Shown here: piece by piece, positions 38,001 to 50,573 of the stretch
Layout of the letters: every line of letters begins with the position of its first letter
How positions within the stretch are numbered: the stretch's first letter is position 1
Assembly (NCBI GenBank): GCA_029204225.1
Contig: CM055103.1
Location: 4,496,276 to 4,560,275, forward strand
DNA length: 64,000 nucleotides
Reading direction: 5' to 3'
Source: Diphasiastrum complanatum
Lineage: Eukaryota > Streptophyta > Lycopodiopsida > Lycopodiales > Lycopodiaceae
The notes under the pieces: generated by a model
What the model saw: the letters and a program-made list of their open reading frames with translations, nothing else
What the model was told of the DNA's origin: nothing
The model's database searches: none
Translations under genes and position numbers: made by a program

Positions 38001-41000
38001 TATTTCATATATTTTCACCGTGCTCTTGAATGCATACCAAATTCATGTTTTTAGAATAATTTCAAAATCTGCTAGCATACCATTTTTGGAATATTGAACA
38101 GATTGTGTTTTTTGATTTGAATTTTCTTCTTTTGATGGATTTGATAAGGAAGGTAAAAAACAATGCTTGTGGCAAAAGTCATCTCTAGAAAAAGTATGTA
38201 ACTGAGAATGGACTCTAATGGTTCATTCATAGGTTATTGAAGTTCGTTGTTTATAGTATGTAACAGCCAGCACATGAATGTCTTCTGCTTACTATAACCC
38301 CAACTTTTGATCACACAGAGGGTTTCGAAACATATGGGAAGTTAGTCACAACTCACTACTATCTTATGTATGGACATTGTATATAATAGATATATCTACG
38401 TTACGAAAGAGTATATATCATATCATGCTTTATGTATCTATGGAAAATGCATATTTTTATATTTTCTTTTATAGATATTCATAGATTAGCACTGAGCAGC
38501 ATCAGCCTAGGATCTACAGTACAAAGTATGAATTATAAACCCTAACCTACATAGCATTATAAATCTTTATTCATTTGGATTGTGTGGGTGGACTATGTAA
38601 GGTTAAAGGTGCAAGTGTCTTTTTTGTTTTTTGATACAAATACTCCATCTGGGTTTATTCTAGCAGGGCGTCCATAGCAAGCTACTTCAGTAATACAGAT
38701 TTCAGGTCAATATTTAGAACAAGTCCAGTAGGTCGGCATAGAAACCTGTGTCTAATCTTCTTGTAGTCTAGCTCATTTTATTGACAGTTCTCCTACATTT
38801 TTTTCGAGGAGAAGCAAATTTTATTATGGAAGAGCAAAAATAAGCAAATATTTACTTTTTGCTTTCCAAAAAACCCTAACCTGAAAATCCAAAACGCGTT
38901 CCAGATCACATTTTGGAATGCGTATTGCAATTATGATACATGTATCAGATCTATAATATAAAATTTAGACCCTAACATGTATAGGTACTATATAGATTCT
39001 CCAAAGTCCATACCAAATCTATGTAGCTTTTTAGAGCCTATATATTATATCTAGAATCGCATATGATACTATAAAGTATCATCTTTAGTGTGAAGGAAAT
39101 GAACTTGTTGATCAATATGTAGCTAAAACAACAATATGGTATTGAACATAAGTTGGAAAAAAAAGCTGGATCGAAAGCATGAACTCACTAATCTAAGCTA
39201 ATCTCTACTCTCTAATCTCTTATCTATCACCTACGCAAATGAGGCCCCATTGGCCCATTGATGAAGTCTAGAGAGATTAGGTTTGTCAATTCCTAATTAG
39301 TGCCCAATAATAGCCTAGATAATCAAAAGTTCAGATGACATCAAGTAGTTTAGGAATCATATGTTTGTGGGCCCAAACCTTAAGTTCTAAAGTCAAGCAA
39401 TCAAAATAGTAGCATGGGCCAAAATACCAATTGCAATGAAATAACAAGATTGGGCTTGAGATGAGACCCAAGCTAGTGCTTCCCCTTCAACAAAGTACTA
39501 TTGTTCGTGCTACGATAAAGTGAACGAAAATATTGCTCAAGAGTCAGAGGCAATCAATATCAATCCTAAGGAGCTTTTGAACCTTACAAAAGAAGCCACT
39601 CGTTGAGAACAAAGTCCTGATCCGAAGGCATAGGGTTCCATAGAAGACTTCCTTTATCTTGCAGGTACTCCCGTAGATTAGGCTTGCCATGCCATTGCAC
39701 TAGAAACTCAACAAGGAATATGCAACATGTGGGAAGAATGAGCTTAACTGTGATTGCTTAGACGATCGATCTAGGATTCTGTTATGGGATTGACTTGCAA
39801 GCTTGGGGGTGAGCTTGGATTGGGCTCTATGGTTGGATGGTGAGTCGCATGTCTAGATCTATGTTGTTTTTGGACTGTAGTTTGGATCAATGTTGGGTAA
39901 GATTGTAAGGGACTTTCGAGTTGTGTCAGAGTTGTGCCTGCTTGAAGAAGATCTAGAGCATGAAGAGATTGTTCAACAATCTTTATCAGCTAATAAGCCA
40001 ATTATGCAAGCATTTTCTGAAATCATTTTTGAAAATTACTTACTGGACTCTACCTTTCTGCGTTAATCATCTTTCAAGATGAAAGGAGATAGGTTCTTGT
40101 GGTTGTAAGTTTATGGATTAATCTCATTTGAATTGCTCACTATATAATCACAATCTTACATGTTAGCACTAAAGAGCAAAATTTTTGCAGGGTTGTTACC
40201 CAGATCATAATTCAGAATCTAGACTATCAAACTCACATCATCACCATGTGGTTCACTAATGGAAAGTGAGAATGTATTCGGACAAATAAAGCCATGGTTA
40301 CTGTGATGTAACAAGTTACAACCACAATATCAATTTTCCAAATGAACACAAAAACTGAATTCTCACCTTTAATAAAGCATCGTTACTAGATGAATGCTTG
40401 GTGAGATATCACATTTAGCACTTATGGCAATGAATTCAATTGTAGAGAGTCTTGGAATCAAATTACAGATAGTCTCAATTTCCCATTGTGACTGCAAGCA
40501 ACAAAAACTGTTGTGCTTAGTGAAGGGGACAAACCAACCTTGTGACAGCATAAGGACCTGTAGATGTGAGATACAGGCCCAATCAACTAAGGTGAGCCCT
40601 GGACACCATGCCTCTGCAGCATACAATGTTGTGGGGGAGACAAAAGTATTAAATAGTTGACACTTACTCGGGGCATCCCGAATAAATCCCTGAAAGCAAA
40701 ATCGCTCAAGCTGAACCAAGGAGGCATGTCCCTTCCCAAGTTTGGCTATAGTTGCATGTCTCATACCAAATATAGGACTGGTGGAAAGAACCCCAAGATA
40801 GGTGTAGGATGACACAATCTCCACCCTCAGGGTGAAGGACCGTCTTTACCATCTCCTCCTCCTGATGTAGATACTAACCAGCTTGTACAGGCCCTGAATC
40901 TGCTTCAAAACCAAATCTTAGAAATGCAAGCCAAGCTTGTCGCGGCCGAGCAAGAGTGGCATTCTGCGACGCACTCGATGTTCGCTAGTGTTTATCCAAT

Positions 41001-44000
41001 GTTCAATCCGGAATTCTTTTCGGGCGAAAAGAAGGACCGGCTTCCCGATGTGGTATTGTCATGGCTAGATCGGTGGTATAGTCATTTTTCCATGCACGAT
41101 GCGCCCGATAGTATGAAGATCGCCTCTGCTCTCATGTTTATACGAGGAAAGGCATTTACATGGTGGCAGGATCTGGCTAGGCCATAAGATGCCTATATCC
41201 AAGAATTCCAGAAAAATTTGCCCCGATTCGCTTCGCGAATCAATCCTATCCTATTGAAGCTACATTTTATTTTGGGGCTTCCGAAAGAATTTCAGCTAGA
41301 AGTGCGGCGTAACCAACCGCAGACTATCAAGGATGCAGTTCACTTTGCAAAAATCTTCGATGACGCCCATTTTGCCTTTCGCAAGGAGCAAAATTTGCCC
41401 AAGGTTGAGTAGAAAGAAAAGAAAATTTTCAAGAAGCGGGGCAGAGATAAGACGGCCAACACCGGTTCCCTAGGCAGGAAAAAGCGCGTCAAGTTGGATC
41501 GCGCAGACTACGACAAGGCGAGAACCGGCGACTTGTGCTTCTCCTGTATGGAGAAGGGGCATCTTTCAAAAGATTGCCCGAAGAAAAAGCAAAAGAAATC
41601 TAGCGGGCAACCTAAATCTTTTAAAGTGCCAGGTAATTCTAGTATTTCTTTTGTTGATTTATCCTTTAAGGATGGCACTAGTTGCAAGAATTGTTATTTT
41701 AATACAGCTTTTTTTGGCCCTCACGATCTCATTCGTATGAATGGAATCGTAAGACGCCAAGCTGTGACTTTTGTTTTTGATGATGGTTCCACACATAACT
41801 TCATAAATGCTAAACTGGTGCAGAAGCTCAAGGCGGCTACCACGCCAAGTAATCACTTATATGTGGTGAAAATGGCGTCGGGGGAAGATCGGCAAGCTTG
41901 GGATCAGCTTGTTCCTCAATTGCCGCTTCGGATTCAAGATTATGTTGAACCGCTAGATTTTCATATTATGAATTTGGATAGCGTAGACACAATCTTAGGA
42001 AAAGAATGGTTTTATTCTAAAAACGAGTCTTTAAGAAAGGATTATGTTACTCATAGTATTTCCTTTTTGCATAAGGGCTCGTTGGTTGAGCTAAAAGGCA
42101 ATGTAAATAGGCCTTTTGATCCTTTGGTTTCTGCTTTAGAAGTTGTTGAATATTTGAAAGATTCTGGTAATAAAGTTTATCTTTGTTTTTTGAAAGATGA
42201 AATTTATGTGGATGACCATGCAGTCCAGAGTCTAAATCTTGATTTATCGCATTTGCCTTTGAATGTGTCTATAAATAATCCCTTCAGTGTTAACTCACCT
42301 GAATAATATTTAACAAACTTAGGCAAGAGTATAGCGATGTTTTTCCTGATGAACTCCCTGATGGCCTACCTCCCCAAAGGAGTGTTGACCATTAGATAGA
42401 GTTGCTTCCTGGAAGCCAACTTGTATCTCTTTTTCCATACAAGGTTAGCATCAAAGAAGAGGATGAAATTTCTAAGCAGTTACAAGAACTCCGTAGGATG
42501 GGCCATATTCGGCCCAGTAAGTCCCCTTGGGGAGCACCAATCCTTTCAGTTAGTAAAAAGGACGGCGGCACACGTTTGTGTGGTGACTTTAAAAAGCTAA
42601 ATGATTCAACCATCAAGAACAGATATCCTTTATCTAGGATGGATGATCTTATGGATCGTTTGAATGGAGCTAAGTATTTCTCCAAGATTGATCTTAGATC
42701 AGGTTACCATCAGATAAGGATTAGGAACGAAGATGTTCCTAAGACTGGATTTATGAGTTTTTAGTGTTACCTTTTGGACTCACGAATGCGCCTGCCACTT
42801 TCCAGCAGATGATGAACGATATTCTTTGTCCATATCTGGGAAAGTTTGTGATGGTGTATTTGGACGACATATTAATTTATAGTTGGCGGACCCTTGAGGA
42901 GCATGAAGAGCATCTTCGTATTGTCTTGGATCTTCTAAGGCAAGAAAAGCTCTATGCTAAGGAGTCGAAATATGAGTTCTTCCAGACTAAACTCAAATAC
43001 CTGGGTATGACACATAAGGCTGATATATGAGAGAGAGAGAGAGAGAGCTTTATTTAACGTCTTTTCCATGCCATAAGGCATATAAGACCGAACAATACAT
43101 CAAAGAAATGGAAACAAGACAGATTGATGTTGTCAACCAACAACACTAAACATAAGAAGAGATTATTGGTCAGGATTATATGGTACGTAGACCATTTACA
43201 GGTTCAACTGGACATCTCTTCAATTCTCTAACTTTGATTAATCCCAGATATCATTCTCACACATATCTATTTAGTTTCAACTAAAGGTTTATAGCCAACA
43301 AAAAGCATCTCCCTGTATTCTTTGCATTTTGTAGGGCCTTTTTTCTTTCCACAACTTGGACAAATGTGAGATCTTCATCCAAGAAGATCTAGGTATCTTT
43401 TAGCTTATGTCTCTGATGTAGTACCACACGCCTAGACTCCAACGAAGTGAAGCGCAGGACAAGAGTGCTAGCATCTTTCTTGGTATGCCAAGCTGAGTCC
43501 AAACCGTTCACTACAGGCTTATTATCCACGTTGGTGTTGACTGCTTCTGAAACGTATAGTGTAGTTGTTTTTGTACACAAACCACAACAATATAGTTCGA
43601 ATCCAGCACAAACATTGTTTCAGCTAGAACTACTGGCACCAAAAGGGAAAAAAAACAATTCTCAAAAACCCTAATCAGAACCGTGAATCACGGTTCAAAC
43701 CGCGATTCACGGTTCTATACTGCAACTATGATCTGAGGTTTACTGCATTGACTATAAGCTTCTACGGCCTCGTGTTTGCAGACACTCTAACGCATAGATT
43801 GGGGCCACCTCAAGCATCTAAGGGCTGGAATCGACAGAAACTGCATCTTTAAATGATAAACAGTTAAAGTTTTCAATTTTCCACTTTGTTGCATCAGTTG
43901 TCCATTTATGAGATCAATAACACTGTTGCAGCAGATTTTTTTCCAAGATGCATATTTTAAAATCACGAGAATGCTGTACATTGACTTTTACCAGTTCCTA

Positions 44001-47000
44001 TTACCTTAAATGCTTCTTATGCAGTGCCTCCCAATTTTGAACGCTAGATGAGCTTCTATTGTCTATGTACTGCAGTCCGTAGAGTTTTGCCAGGACTTGT
44101 CCCTGTCGTCTGTGAATCAACGATTGGTAATTTGATGGGAAAATATTGCACTGGGAAAGTTACAATATTTAAGGCCGACTGCTCCATTGTAATTGAGGAA
44201 TAAATTAGTTTTCAACTATTGTAACAATCTGCTGTGCAACCACTCATACTTACTATGTAATATGGTCGTGCCTTGATCATCTCCAAACATTCTTCAAATA
44301 TTCTGCTCTTTTGAGGTCAGAGGAGGATTGGCTAGTATTCCATTTCGAGATGGTTTTCTTTTGTGTAATATACTCAATGGCCGTGGTCATTTTGCAGTGC
44401 TTCTACAATAGGTGCAATTTTTATGACGCCACTACTCACAAAAGTACTTGCAGGTCAATTGGTTCCTGTAGACGCTGTGGTTAGTGCTTTACATGAACAT
44501 TTCAAAGTAAATTGCGGATAGCTTTTTCACGAGTAATGCACCTAGAAGGCAGAAACGACATTACGTTGGATGTTTCATTGATTTGATGAAAGGCTCAAGT
44601 TTATTTACAGGGCCACAGTTGGTGTCAGATAAGCACTAATTGGCAGAACTTTTGAATTGCAGGGTTTAGCAATCAGTACATTTCAAGTTGTTCTTGTCCC
44701 TACCGTGGTTGGTGGTAAGGTGCTGACCACCTCTGCTATTTTTACAGAGCGAGATAACATTTCTTATGTTTGGATGGTGCCCCAGATCTACAATCTCATT
44801 TGTAAATTCTAAATTTGTAGTGCTATCTTTCAGTCCTTATGAAATTGCCTTTGTTATGGTGCCTTATGTTGCCTTGCATCATCCAACCTTGTAGAGGTTG
44901 TTCGTTAACATTGCTTGTTAGATGATTTTCAAACTTACGTTGTAAGCTCCTCTAATGGCATGTAGGCATGCTGTGTTCATTGCAGTAGCTCTCGTGCTAG
45001 CTCAAGCTAATTATTGTTTAAATCTTGGTCACTTTAACTTTTTTTAGATGTAGTCTCAGCTTGTTATTCTATGGGTAAATTTTTCTAAGTCGCTGCTACA
45101 CGAGCGTTTTAGGAAGTTTATATGCTTTGAATTTCTAAGCTATTAAATCATTCGACTCAACCTGTTAAATAGACAAAGATAATAAGAAAACTTTATCCTA
45201 CCCCAACGATACTGTATCAGCCGTCTACTATTTTAATCTTACACTATGGGCTTTGTTACTATATTAACAATTGAAGTCGACCAAATCCCCATAGGAACGC
45301 GAGAGAGTTAGTGGAATGACTATGGTGGCCATTGAACCTGTGACAGTTGAGAAAGAAGTCGAACATCCATAGTGTCTGATAGGGATACTTGATTCACTGG
45401 AAACTTTTGGACTGCAGTTATGGCCAAACTTGAAGTCCAATTGAGAATGAGCAGTACGGAGCATCCTGAAACGGATGGCCAAACTGAGAGAGTCAACCAG
45501 ACCATTTGTTGGGGATAAGCAAACTCAATGGGAGAAGTACTTGCCATTGTTGGAGTTTGCTTACAATGACAAGAAAAATGTGAGTACTAAGATGAGTCCT
45601 TTCGAGCTTAATTATGGTTTTAGGCCAGCTAGCCCTGTCACGGTAGGAATTCCTCAGAGAGTGCCTAGTGCGGCTAATTTCCTAACTCAAATGAATGAAA
45701 TGCTTGAGTTAGCGAATGTTAATATTAGGCAAGCGATGGATCGAGCTAAGTCTTACGCTGATCAACATCGCACGCCTAGGAGTTTGTCGTAGGAGACATG
45801 GTGTTTCTCCAAGTACCCAAGGACTCTAAGACCCTTAAGACGGGCAAATGGTACAAGTTGTCCCCGCGTTATTGTGGACCCTGGAAAATTGTTAAAAGAA
45901 TCAGTGATGTTTCTTATAAGTTAGATTTTCCTAAAACTTTTAAAGTGCATCCGGTATTTCATGTTTCTAGATTGAAACGGGTTTAACATAACGGTGATAA
46001 CTTGTTGTCTGATGGTTTGTTTGCATTCCAGGAGCAGGGAGAAGTAACCCATGGGCCAGCGAGGGTATTGGATAGGGGGGAGAGGCATTTACACAACCGT
46101 CTGATCCGTGAGTACTTGGTCGCTTGGTATGGCAGGCCTCTTTCTGATGCTACCTGGGAGACCGCGCACAGTCTGCGTGCACAGTACCCTAGCTCCGCGA
46201 CGATGTTACCTGAGGGGGGAAGGGACGTTATAGCTTTTACTCCCTGTCCCGGTTGTTTACTGTTTTTACTTATAGATGTATTTTTTGTAAATACATAAAT
46301 GGCTAAGTCACCGGCCTGTGGTGACCTTTGTAACAGAAATGTACATAGAGCTGTTAATGATGTTTCTGAGCCTCAGAGTCGCATGTTGCTTGGGTATAGG
46401 GTACTGGGTCATTAATTCGGAGTGGTTGGACTGACCTCCTAAATAGTAGAGTTGACTAGTCAACGTGACACATGTCATATGTCACTGGGACACTTGGTCC
46501 AGTGAACGAGTGACACATGTCACCGGTCAAACATGACGTGTCACATGCTCACTGGGACACTTGGTCCAGTGGATGAGTGACACATGTCAGCCTACTCACT
46601 TGCCTATGTGTCAGGGTACTGCCAAGTGGCAAGTGTCGACTGTGCATGGAGTTGGCCATGTGTCGAGATTTAGGAAGGGTCAGGGTTGAGGGGTGCTTGA
46701 GGATTGTGTATAAGTGAGCCTTGAGAGAGGCATTCCTCATCATAATCTATGCAGCAAAGGCTGGGAGGACATGACGCGCCAGCTCCACTATGTTTGTGTT
46801 TGATGCTATGTGCTTGCAGGGAATCAGAAAGGCTGGAAATTTGTGGCGATCAGTGCATGTTTGGACAGCGGTAGGAAGATCAAGGAGATCCTGCCACAAA
46901 GGGAGAGCTATAGTAGCTTCGCTATTGAGAATAGGATTCAATGGCACAATGGGGACTGCAATAGGCATAGAAGGAGAAGGGGAAGACGTAGAAGCAATAC

Positions 47001-49702
47001 TGGAAATGGAAAATGGTTCAGGAGTAGGGGCACCAGCCCCTTTAGATGAGGCATTGCAGATCTGAGAAGAGCCTAAAATGTGATGGAAATGCAACAAAGA
47101 GCTGCAACGATTGATTGCTTCCCACCTGGAGAGGATGCTGATCCGCAGAAGACAGGATCCGCTGGATGATGGTCCAAGAAGGAGACCGCTGGTGGAACAG
47201 TTCCGCTGGACAGATCCGCTGGTTAGGTTGTTAATAGCTGTAGCTAGGGCGATGGATCTGAGGCCATCATTGAAGCAATCGCTGGAACAAGTTGACAAAC
47301 AAAGGCAGCAGCCAACAATGGAGCCACGCTGCAGCTAGGGCACTGGAGCCATCTCTGCAGCAAGAGAGAGAGAGAGAGAGAGAGAGAGTTAGAGAGAGTT
47401 TTGGACATGTGATTAGGGACACCTTGCTATTAAGGGCCAATTGTGTTCCTTGGAAGTTTATCTTGCGAGTCTCATATAAGATTTTGAATTCCATGTGGTG
47501 AATTCTCCTAGCCTTATGAGTACTTATTTTATAGTGTGGTATTTCACCATTTTGTGCACAGCAGTTTTGCCACATACCCATGATACTTTTAAAAGAAGTA
47601 ATTTTTTACACATTAGATTTGCATCTCTTCAGAAGTACTTCTTAGCTTTCTTATGGATTATACACACATGTATGTACATGCATGTGCGCAACCCCTCCTT
47701 CCCAAGACACACAGTTTAACAGGAGTGCAAAAGCATCTGCACTAGTAAGGATTTTGTCCATTTGATATTTCTTGGTTGGTTATTTTATGCAAAATCGCAA
47801 ATGATTTGACAACTATAGCCTCTAAAAGCAATTGACTTATATTTAACCAATTTGCTTTGGACTGCTCCAATGTAAAAGTAGTTTTGTTTGTTTGGAGTAG
47901 TTTAAAAACTTAGATTACAACTTGACTTCGTTAAATGCAGAGATTTAAATTGTTTAAGCCTGCAACACAAAGGTTATGTGTTATATCAATCAAAGCTCAA
48001 TCAGACATTAAAGCCATGTACATTTTTTGGTAGACATGGCCATATTCTTAATTTTATGAGAGGAATGTTTGCACTGGACCTTGGTGTGACTAGTAAGCAA
48101 AACATTTTTTTTTAGCTTACACCCACTTGCAATGAGCTAAAACCCTTTGCAGACGTAGATACGTAGTCTAAAATGTAGTTGTCTCGTCTTCCCTAGGTTA
48201 ATTCATTCTTTGACCATGCTATGCATGATGAAGTTGCTGGATTAAGACTTTCTGGGTGGACTCCATAGGGTTGAAGGTTGCGCATCTCCTTTGTTATGTT
48301 GGGTATTATCCTTGACATATCATATATATTTTCAGTTTTTGACCTGATGATGATATGTAGGATTTTTGATAGTAAAATTGGTTTGATCCTTAAAAAACAG
48401 CAGCAGACAAATCCGCTGTACAGAGCTTTGTTTTATTTTTTGTCTATACATGTTTCATGGTAGAATTGATTGCTAATGTGCTTTCCCCGTCCTCTTTTTA
48501 ACTAAAATTTAAGTAACTAAACATTTTAGTTGGGACTCATCTTATGTGATTCAACAACTGCTTTTCATTGAGTGCAGTTCTTGCACATGAGTACTTTCCA
48601 AAGTTCACAGAGAAAATAATTACGGTCACACCATTGATTGGAGTCCTTTTGACAACGCTTCTATGTGCCAGCCCTGTGAGTATATGTCTTAACTTTTCCT
48701 TGTCATTTCCGTTCTGTTGAAACCAGTGGCATAGTCCATGGTGTCTATGCAATACTAGTGGAATGACATGTTCAACTGATGCAATATATGGTGGACCTTA
48801 ACATCATCAGATTGGACAAGTCTCCGAAGTTCTGGTTGCCCAGGGAGCACAACTGATTCTACCTGTAGCGTTATTGCATGCTGCTGCATTTCTTCTGGGT
48901 TACTGGCTATCCAAGCTTTGTAGTTTTGGTGAATCTACATCTCGTACAATTTCAATCGAGTGTGGCATGCAGGTAGTATAGTTCACTGCACTTTTCTTCT
49001 TCAAACTATGTCTATGTATTCTTCTGAAGCTGTTGCATACTGTGAACTTACGCAGGAAATATTGGCTGCAACAACTAAAGCATTGTTGCTGGCCATATAA
49101 CACCATATTTCAAAAAGTGTGAAAGAGGAAAAGTGCTGTATTTTGGCTCCTTTTTCTGAAAGCATGTTGGCATTTTGTTTCCAGAAAAACTGAACATTTC
49201 AAAACATCTGTAGGTTCGAACCACATAAGATAGAACTCTTCTTAAGATATCGGAAAAATCGCAGTTCACTTGAATGCTCCTTGTTATTTTTTTTTGATAT
49301 GCTTATCATCAAGCGATCAATTACATTGTGCAGAGTTCCGCTCTTGGATTTCTCTTGGCACAAAAGCACTTCAGCAATCCGCTAGTTGCTGTGCCATCTG
49401 CAGTCAGTGTTGTCTGCATGGCGGTAATCCTTAAATTCGTTCTCTTGAATTCATTCTATATGCTCATGACTATTTTTGTTGGGATTCTGTTTTGATCCAG
49501 CCTCATCTTGTGTCAGTTTGCAACCTGGTTAGAGTATTCAATAACGCATTATGTTTATGAACAATGTCTTTTTGTTGTTTATGTGTACCTGCTGATTTGT
49601 TAGTCCTCCCTTTTTCTCTTTCAGCTTGGAGGAAGTGCCCTTGCAGTATTTTGGAGAAATAGATCATGCCCAGCAGATGACAAGGATGATTTCAAGGAAT
49701 AG
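35091..49702 (+). CDS. BASS1: BASS1-like plastid bile acid:sodium symporter family transporter, 13 exons
   Basis: Coding exons: 35091-35210, 35969-36159, 36515-36656, 36909-36950, 37126-37239, 37389-37451, 37595-37722, 44398-44479, 44663-44714, 48578-48675, 48811-48972, 49334-49423, 49625-49702. They sum to 1362 nt (453 aa plus stop) with all phases consistent and GT-AG introns. The exon 1/2 junction is the least certain; exon 2 has an in-frame TAA at 35948 just upstream and a weak acceptor. The protein matches plant BASS1: [111 protein letters not shown], and a DDKDDFKE end. GGQASN and ECGMQ belong to the two sodium-site crossover regions of the SBF fold. The Ser/Thr/Lys-rich N-terminus fits a plastid transit peptide. 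Family members move sodium with organic anions across the plastid envelope; the substrate here is unknown. Exons look intact despite transposons in introns 7 and 9. Confidence 0.9.
37723..40368 (+). other. BASS1 intron 7, left part, no gene
   Basis: Start of the 6,675-bp intron (37723-44397). AT-rich, without a supported ORF. Near 38872-38955 it has an A-rich / CCCTAA / CGCGTTCC.GATCAC / TGCAATTATGAT string that resembles sites at 43660-43735 and, inverted, 50500-50605. The remainder holds nothing I can identify. Confidence 0.6.
40369..40826 (-). pseudogene. LINE-type RT C-terminal fragment in intron 7
   Basis: Minus strand: [10 protein letters not shown], a [16 protein letters not shown] stretch and [19 protein letters not shown]. 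The pattern 'YLGV ... LF...V.P..LY.AE.W' is the region just after the RT domain in non-LTR retrotransposons. It is open for 151 codons but lacks the RT core and endonuclease. It butts head-to-head against the gypsy gag at about 40828, so one insertion truncated the other. Confidence 0.7.
40828..43020 (+). pseudogene. Gypsy element (part A) in BASS1 intron 7: gag, protease, RT
   Basis: Same strand as BASS1. Gag from about 40831: [16 protein letters not shown] coiled region, [52 protein letters not shown], zinc knuckle [14 protein letters not shown] (41535-41577). Protease reads [14 protein letters not shown] near 41773, with DDG where D(S/T)G is usual. The gag-protease frame is continuous but for TAA (41185) and TAG (41410), both Gln-compatible. 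RT is in another frame from about 42310: [49 protein letters not shown] (motif A), [23 protein letters not shown] (YLDD 42857-42868), AKESKYEFF. It ends at YLGM next to a (GA)n tract. Confidence 0.93.
43029..43047. repeat. Short (GA)n tract at the end of gypsy part A
   Basis: About nine GA units immediately after the last recognisable RT residues; the sequence beyond (GCTTTATTTAACG) is not gypsy. Confidence 0.9.
43048..44397 (+). other. BASS1 intron 7, right part
   Basis: No gene. Contains a 40-bp near-perfect hairpin at 43677-43716 and the CCCTAA-type string at 43660-43735. The intron ends TTTTGCAG at 44397, before exon 8. Confidence 0.7.
44715..45330 (+). other. BASS1 intron 9, left part
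   Basis: Intron sequence after the GTAAGG donor at 44715, rich in T runs. Nothing coding is seen before gypsy part B. Confidence 0.6.
45331..46224 (+). pseudogene. Gypsy element (part B) in BASS1 intron 9: integrase and chromodomain
   Basis: Plus strand. Integrase core from about 45375: VSDRDTRFTGNFW with the second catalytic Asp, [19 protein letters not shown] with the catalytic Glu near 45465, then [29 protein letters not shown], a [19 protein letters not shown] beta-barrel region and [13 protein letters not shown]. It ends in a chromodomain: ILDRxxR-type [31 protein letters not shown] near 46060-46160. This places it in the chromovirus branch of Ty3/gypsy. The purine tract GAGGGGGGAAGGG (46212-46224) precedes the LTR. 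RNase H and the integrase N-terminus are missing. Frame shifts at about 45480 and 45790. Confidence 0.9.
46225..46745 (+). repeat. Probable 3' LTR of gypsy part B
   Basis: Follows the polypurine tract. Contains two copies of a CACTGGGACACTTGGTCCAGTG motif at 46482-46503 and 46549-46570, 67 bp apart, each followed by ...GAGTGACACATGTCA. CACTGGGACACTTGGTCCAGTG is itself nearly palindromic. The right boundary is uncertain. Confidence 0.55.
46746..48577 (+). other. BASS1 intron 9, right part
   Basis: No gene recognised. 46747-47298 is open on the minus strand for 183 codons, but the composition suggests a chance frame. A (GA)n tract of 26 bp lies at 47363-47388. The intron ends AGTGCAG at 48577. 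Confidence 0.55.
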
Positions 49703-50070
49703 CTTAATTCCTTTGGCCAGTTTTGTACTTTTATAATGGAACAGCTTATAATGGGAAAATATTTAATAGGTTTTTGAAGCTAGTTGTGCAACTAGCGATT
49801 CAACGAGTAAGAAATGGAGCTTGCGGACAGCAGTTATGTTATGGAACATTGTAGAGCATACTAGTTAAGATGGCTGCATAATTTTTGAAGCTGCCCATTT
49901 GTGAACATTTTAGTTTCTGTTGTTTTGGCTAATGAGGTCTCAAATTTATCTACATATTGAAAGCTAAATAGTCCGGTGACCTTGTCGGTCAATATGGATT
50001 ATGTCCACGTGTTCCTTATCGGCTGCAAAGCTCTGAGTATTTTCGAAATGTTTGTGAGAAATAAAATGGT
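49703..50070 (+). other. Presumed 3' UTR of BASS1-like gene
   Basis: T-rich sequence after the TAG at 49700-49702. An AATAAA near 50061 (GAGAAATAAAATGG) is a plausible poly(A) signal; the true cleavage site is unknown. Confidence 0.4.
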
Positions 50071-50513
50071 ACAACAAGGGTTGCTTAAGAGGTACTTGGG
50101 ATGAGTGAGGACATTTTCAAATTGAAAATGTGTGATCAGATTTATAAAGCGAATCTTGACTTATTTCAAAGTTTTGACATGCAAAAACTATGATCAGGAA
50201 CAAAATATCTGTACAGGTACTACAGGTTAGACATCCTATGGCAATGTAAAAATTAGGTGCCTCTTCGATGAAGAGTGTGTGTATATTTGATTGAGGAATT
50301 TTGCCGAGTTTTTTTCTCATTTCAGGGAGTGAGCTTCTCTAGAACATATGAAAACTTTACATGACTATTATCAAGGCTCTATTCCAAAACTGCCCTGTAA
50401 AAAATATATACAACTAGACATTATAAGTAAATTGGTCATGTCAATATATAGAATGTAGAATCAACTATAGAAGAAATGGTAGTCATATAGGGTGCCAAAG
50501 TTGCAGGTTCCAT

Positions 50514-50573
50514 TCTGGAACGCAATCTGGAACGTGTTCTGGAAAGTGATCCGGAACGTGATCCGGGAAATCG
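50514..50573. repeat. 12-bp tandem repeat x 5
   Basis: Units TCTGGAACGCAA, TCTGGAACGTGT, TCTGGAAAGTGA, TCCGGAACGTGA and TCCGGGAAATCG in a row, followed by CATTAGGG. Its reverse complement resembles the CCCTAA-associated strings at 38872-38955 and 43660-43735. Confidence 0.9.

Noticed and set aside
40394-40660. 88-codon plus-strand ORF
   Set aside because: Antisense of the LINE RT fragment, which has the recognisable residues.
46747-47298. 183-codon minus-strand ORF in BASS1 intron 9
   Set aside because: No domain, low-complexity Ser/Pro-rich composition, lies inside an intron next to an LTR; probably chance.
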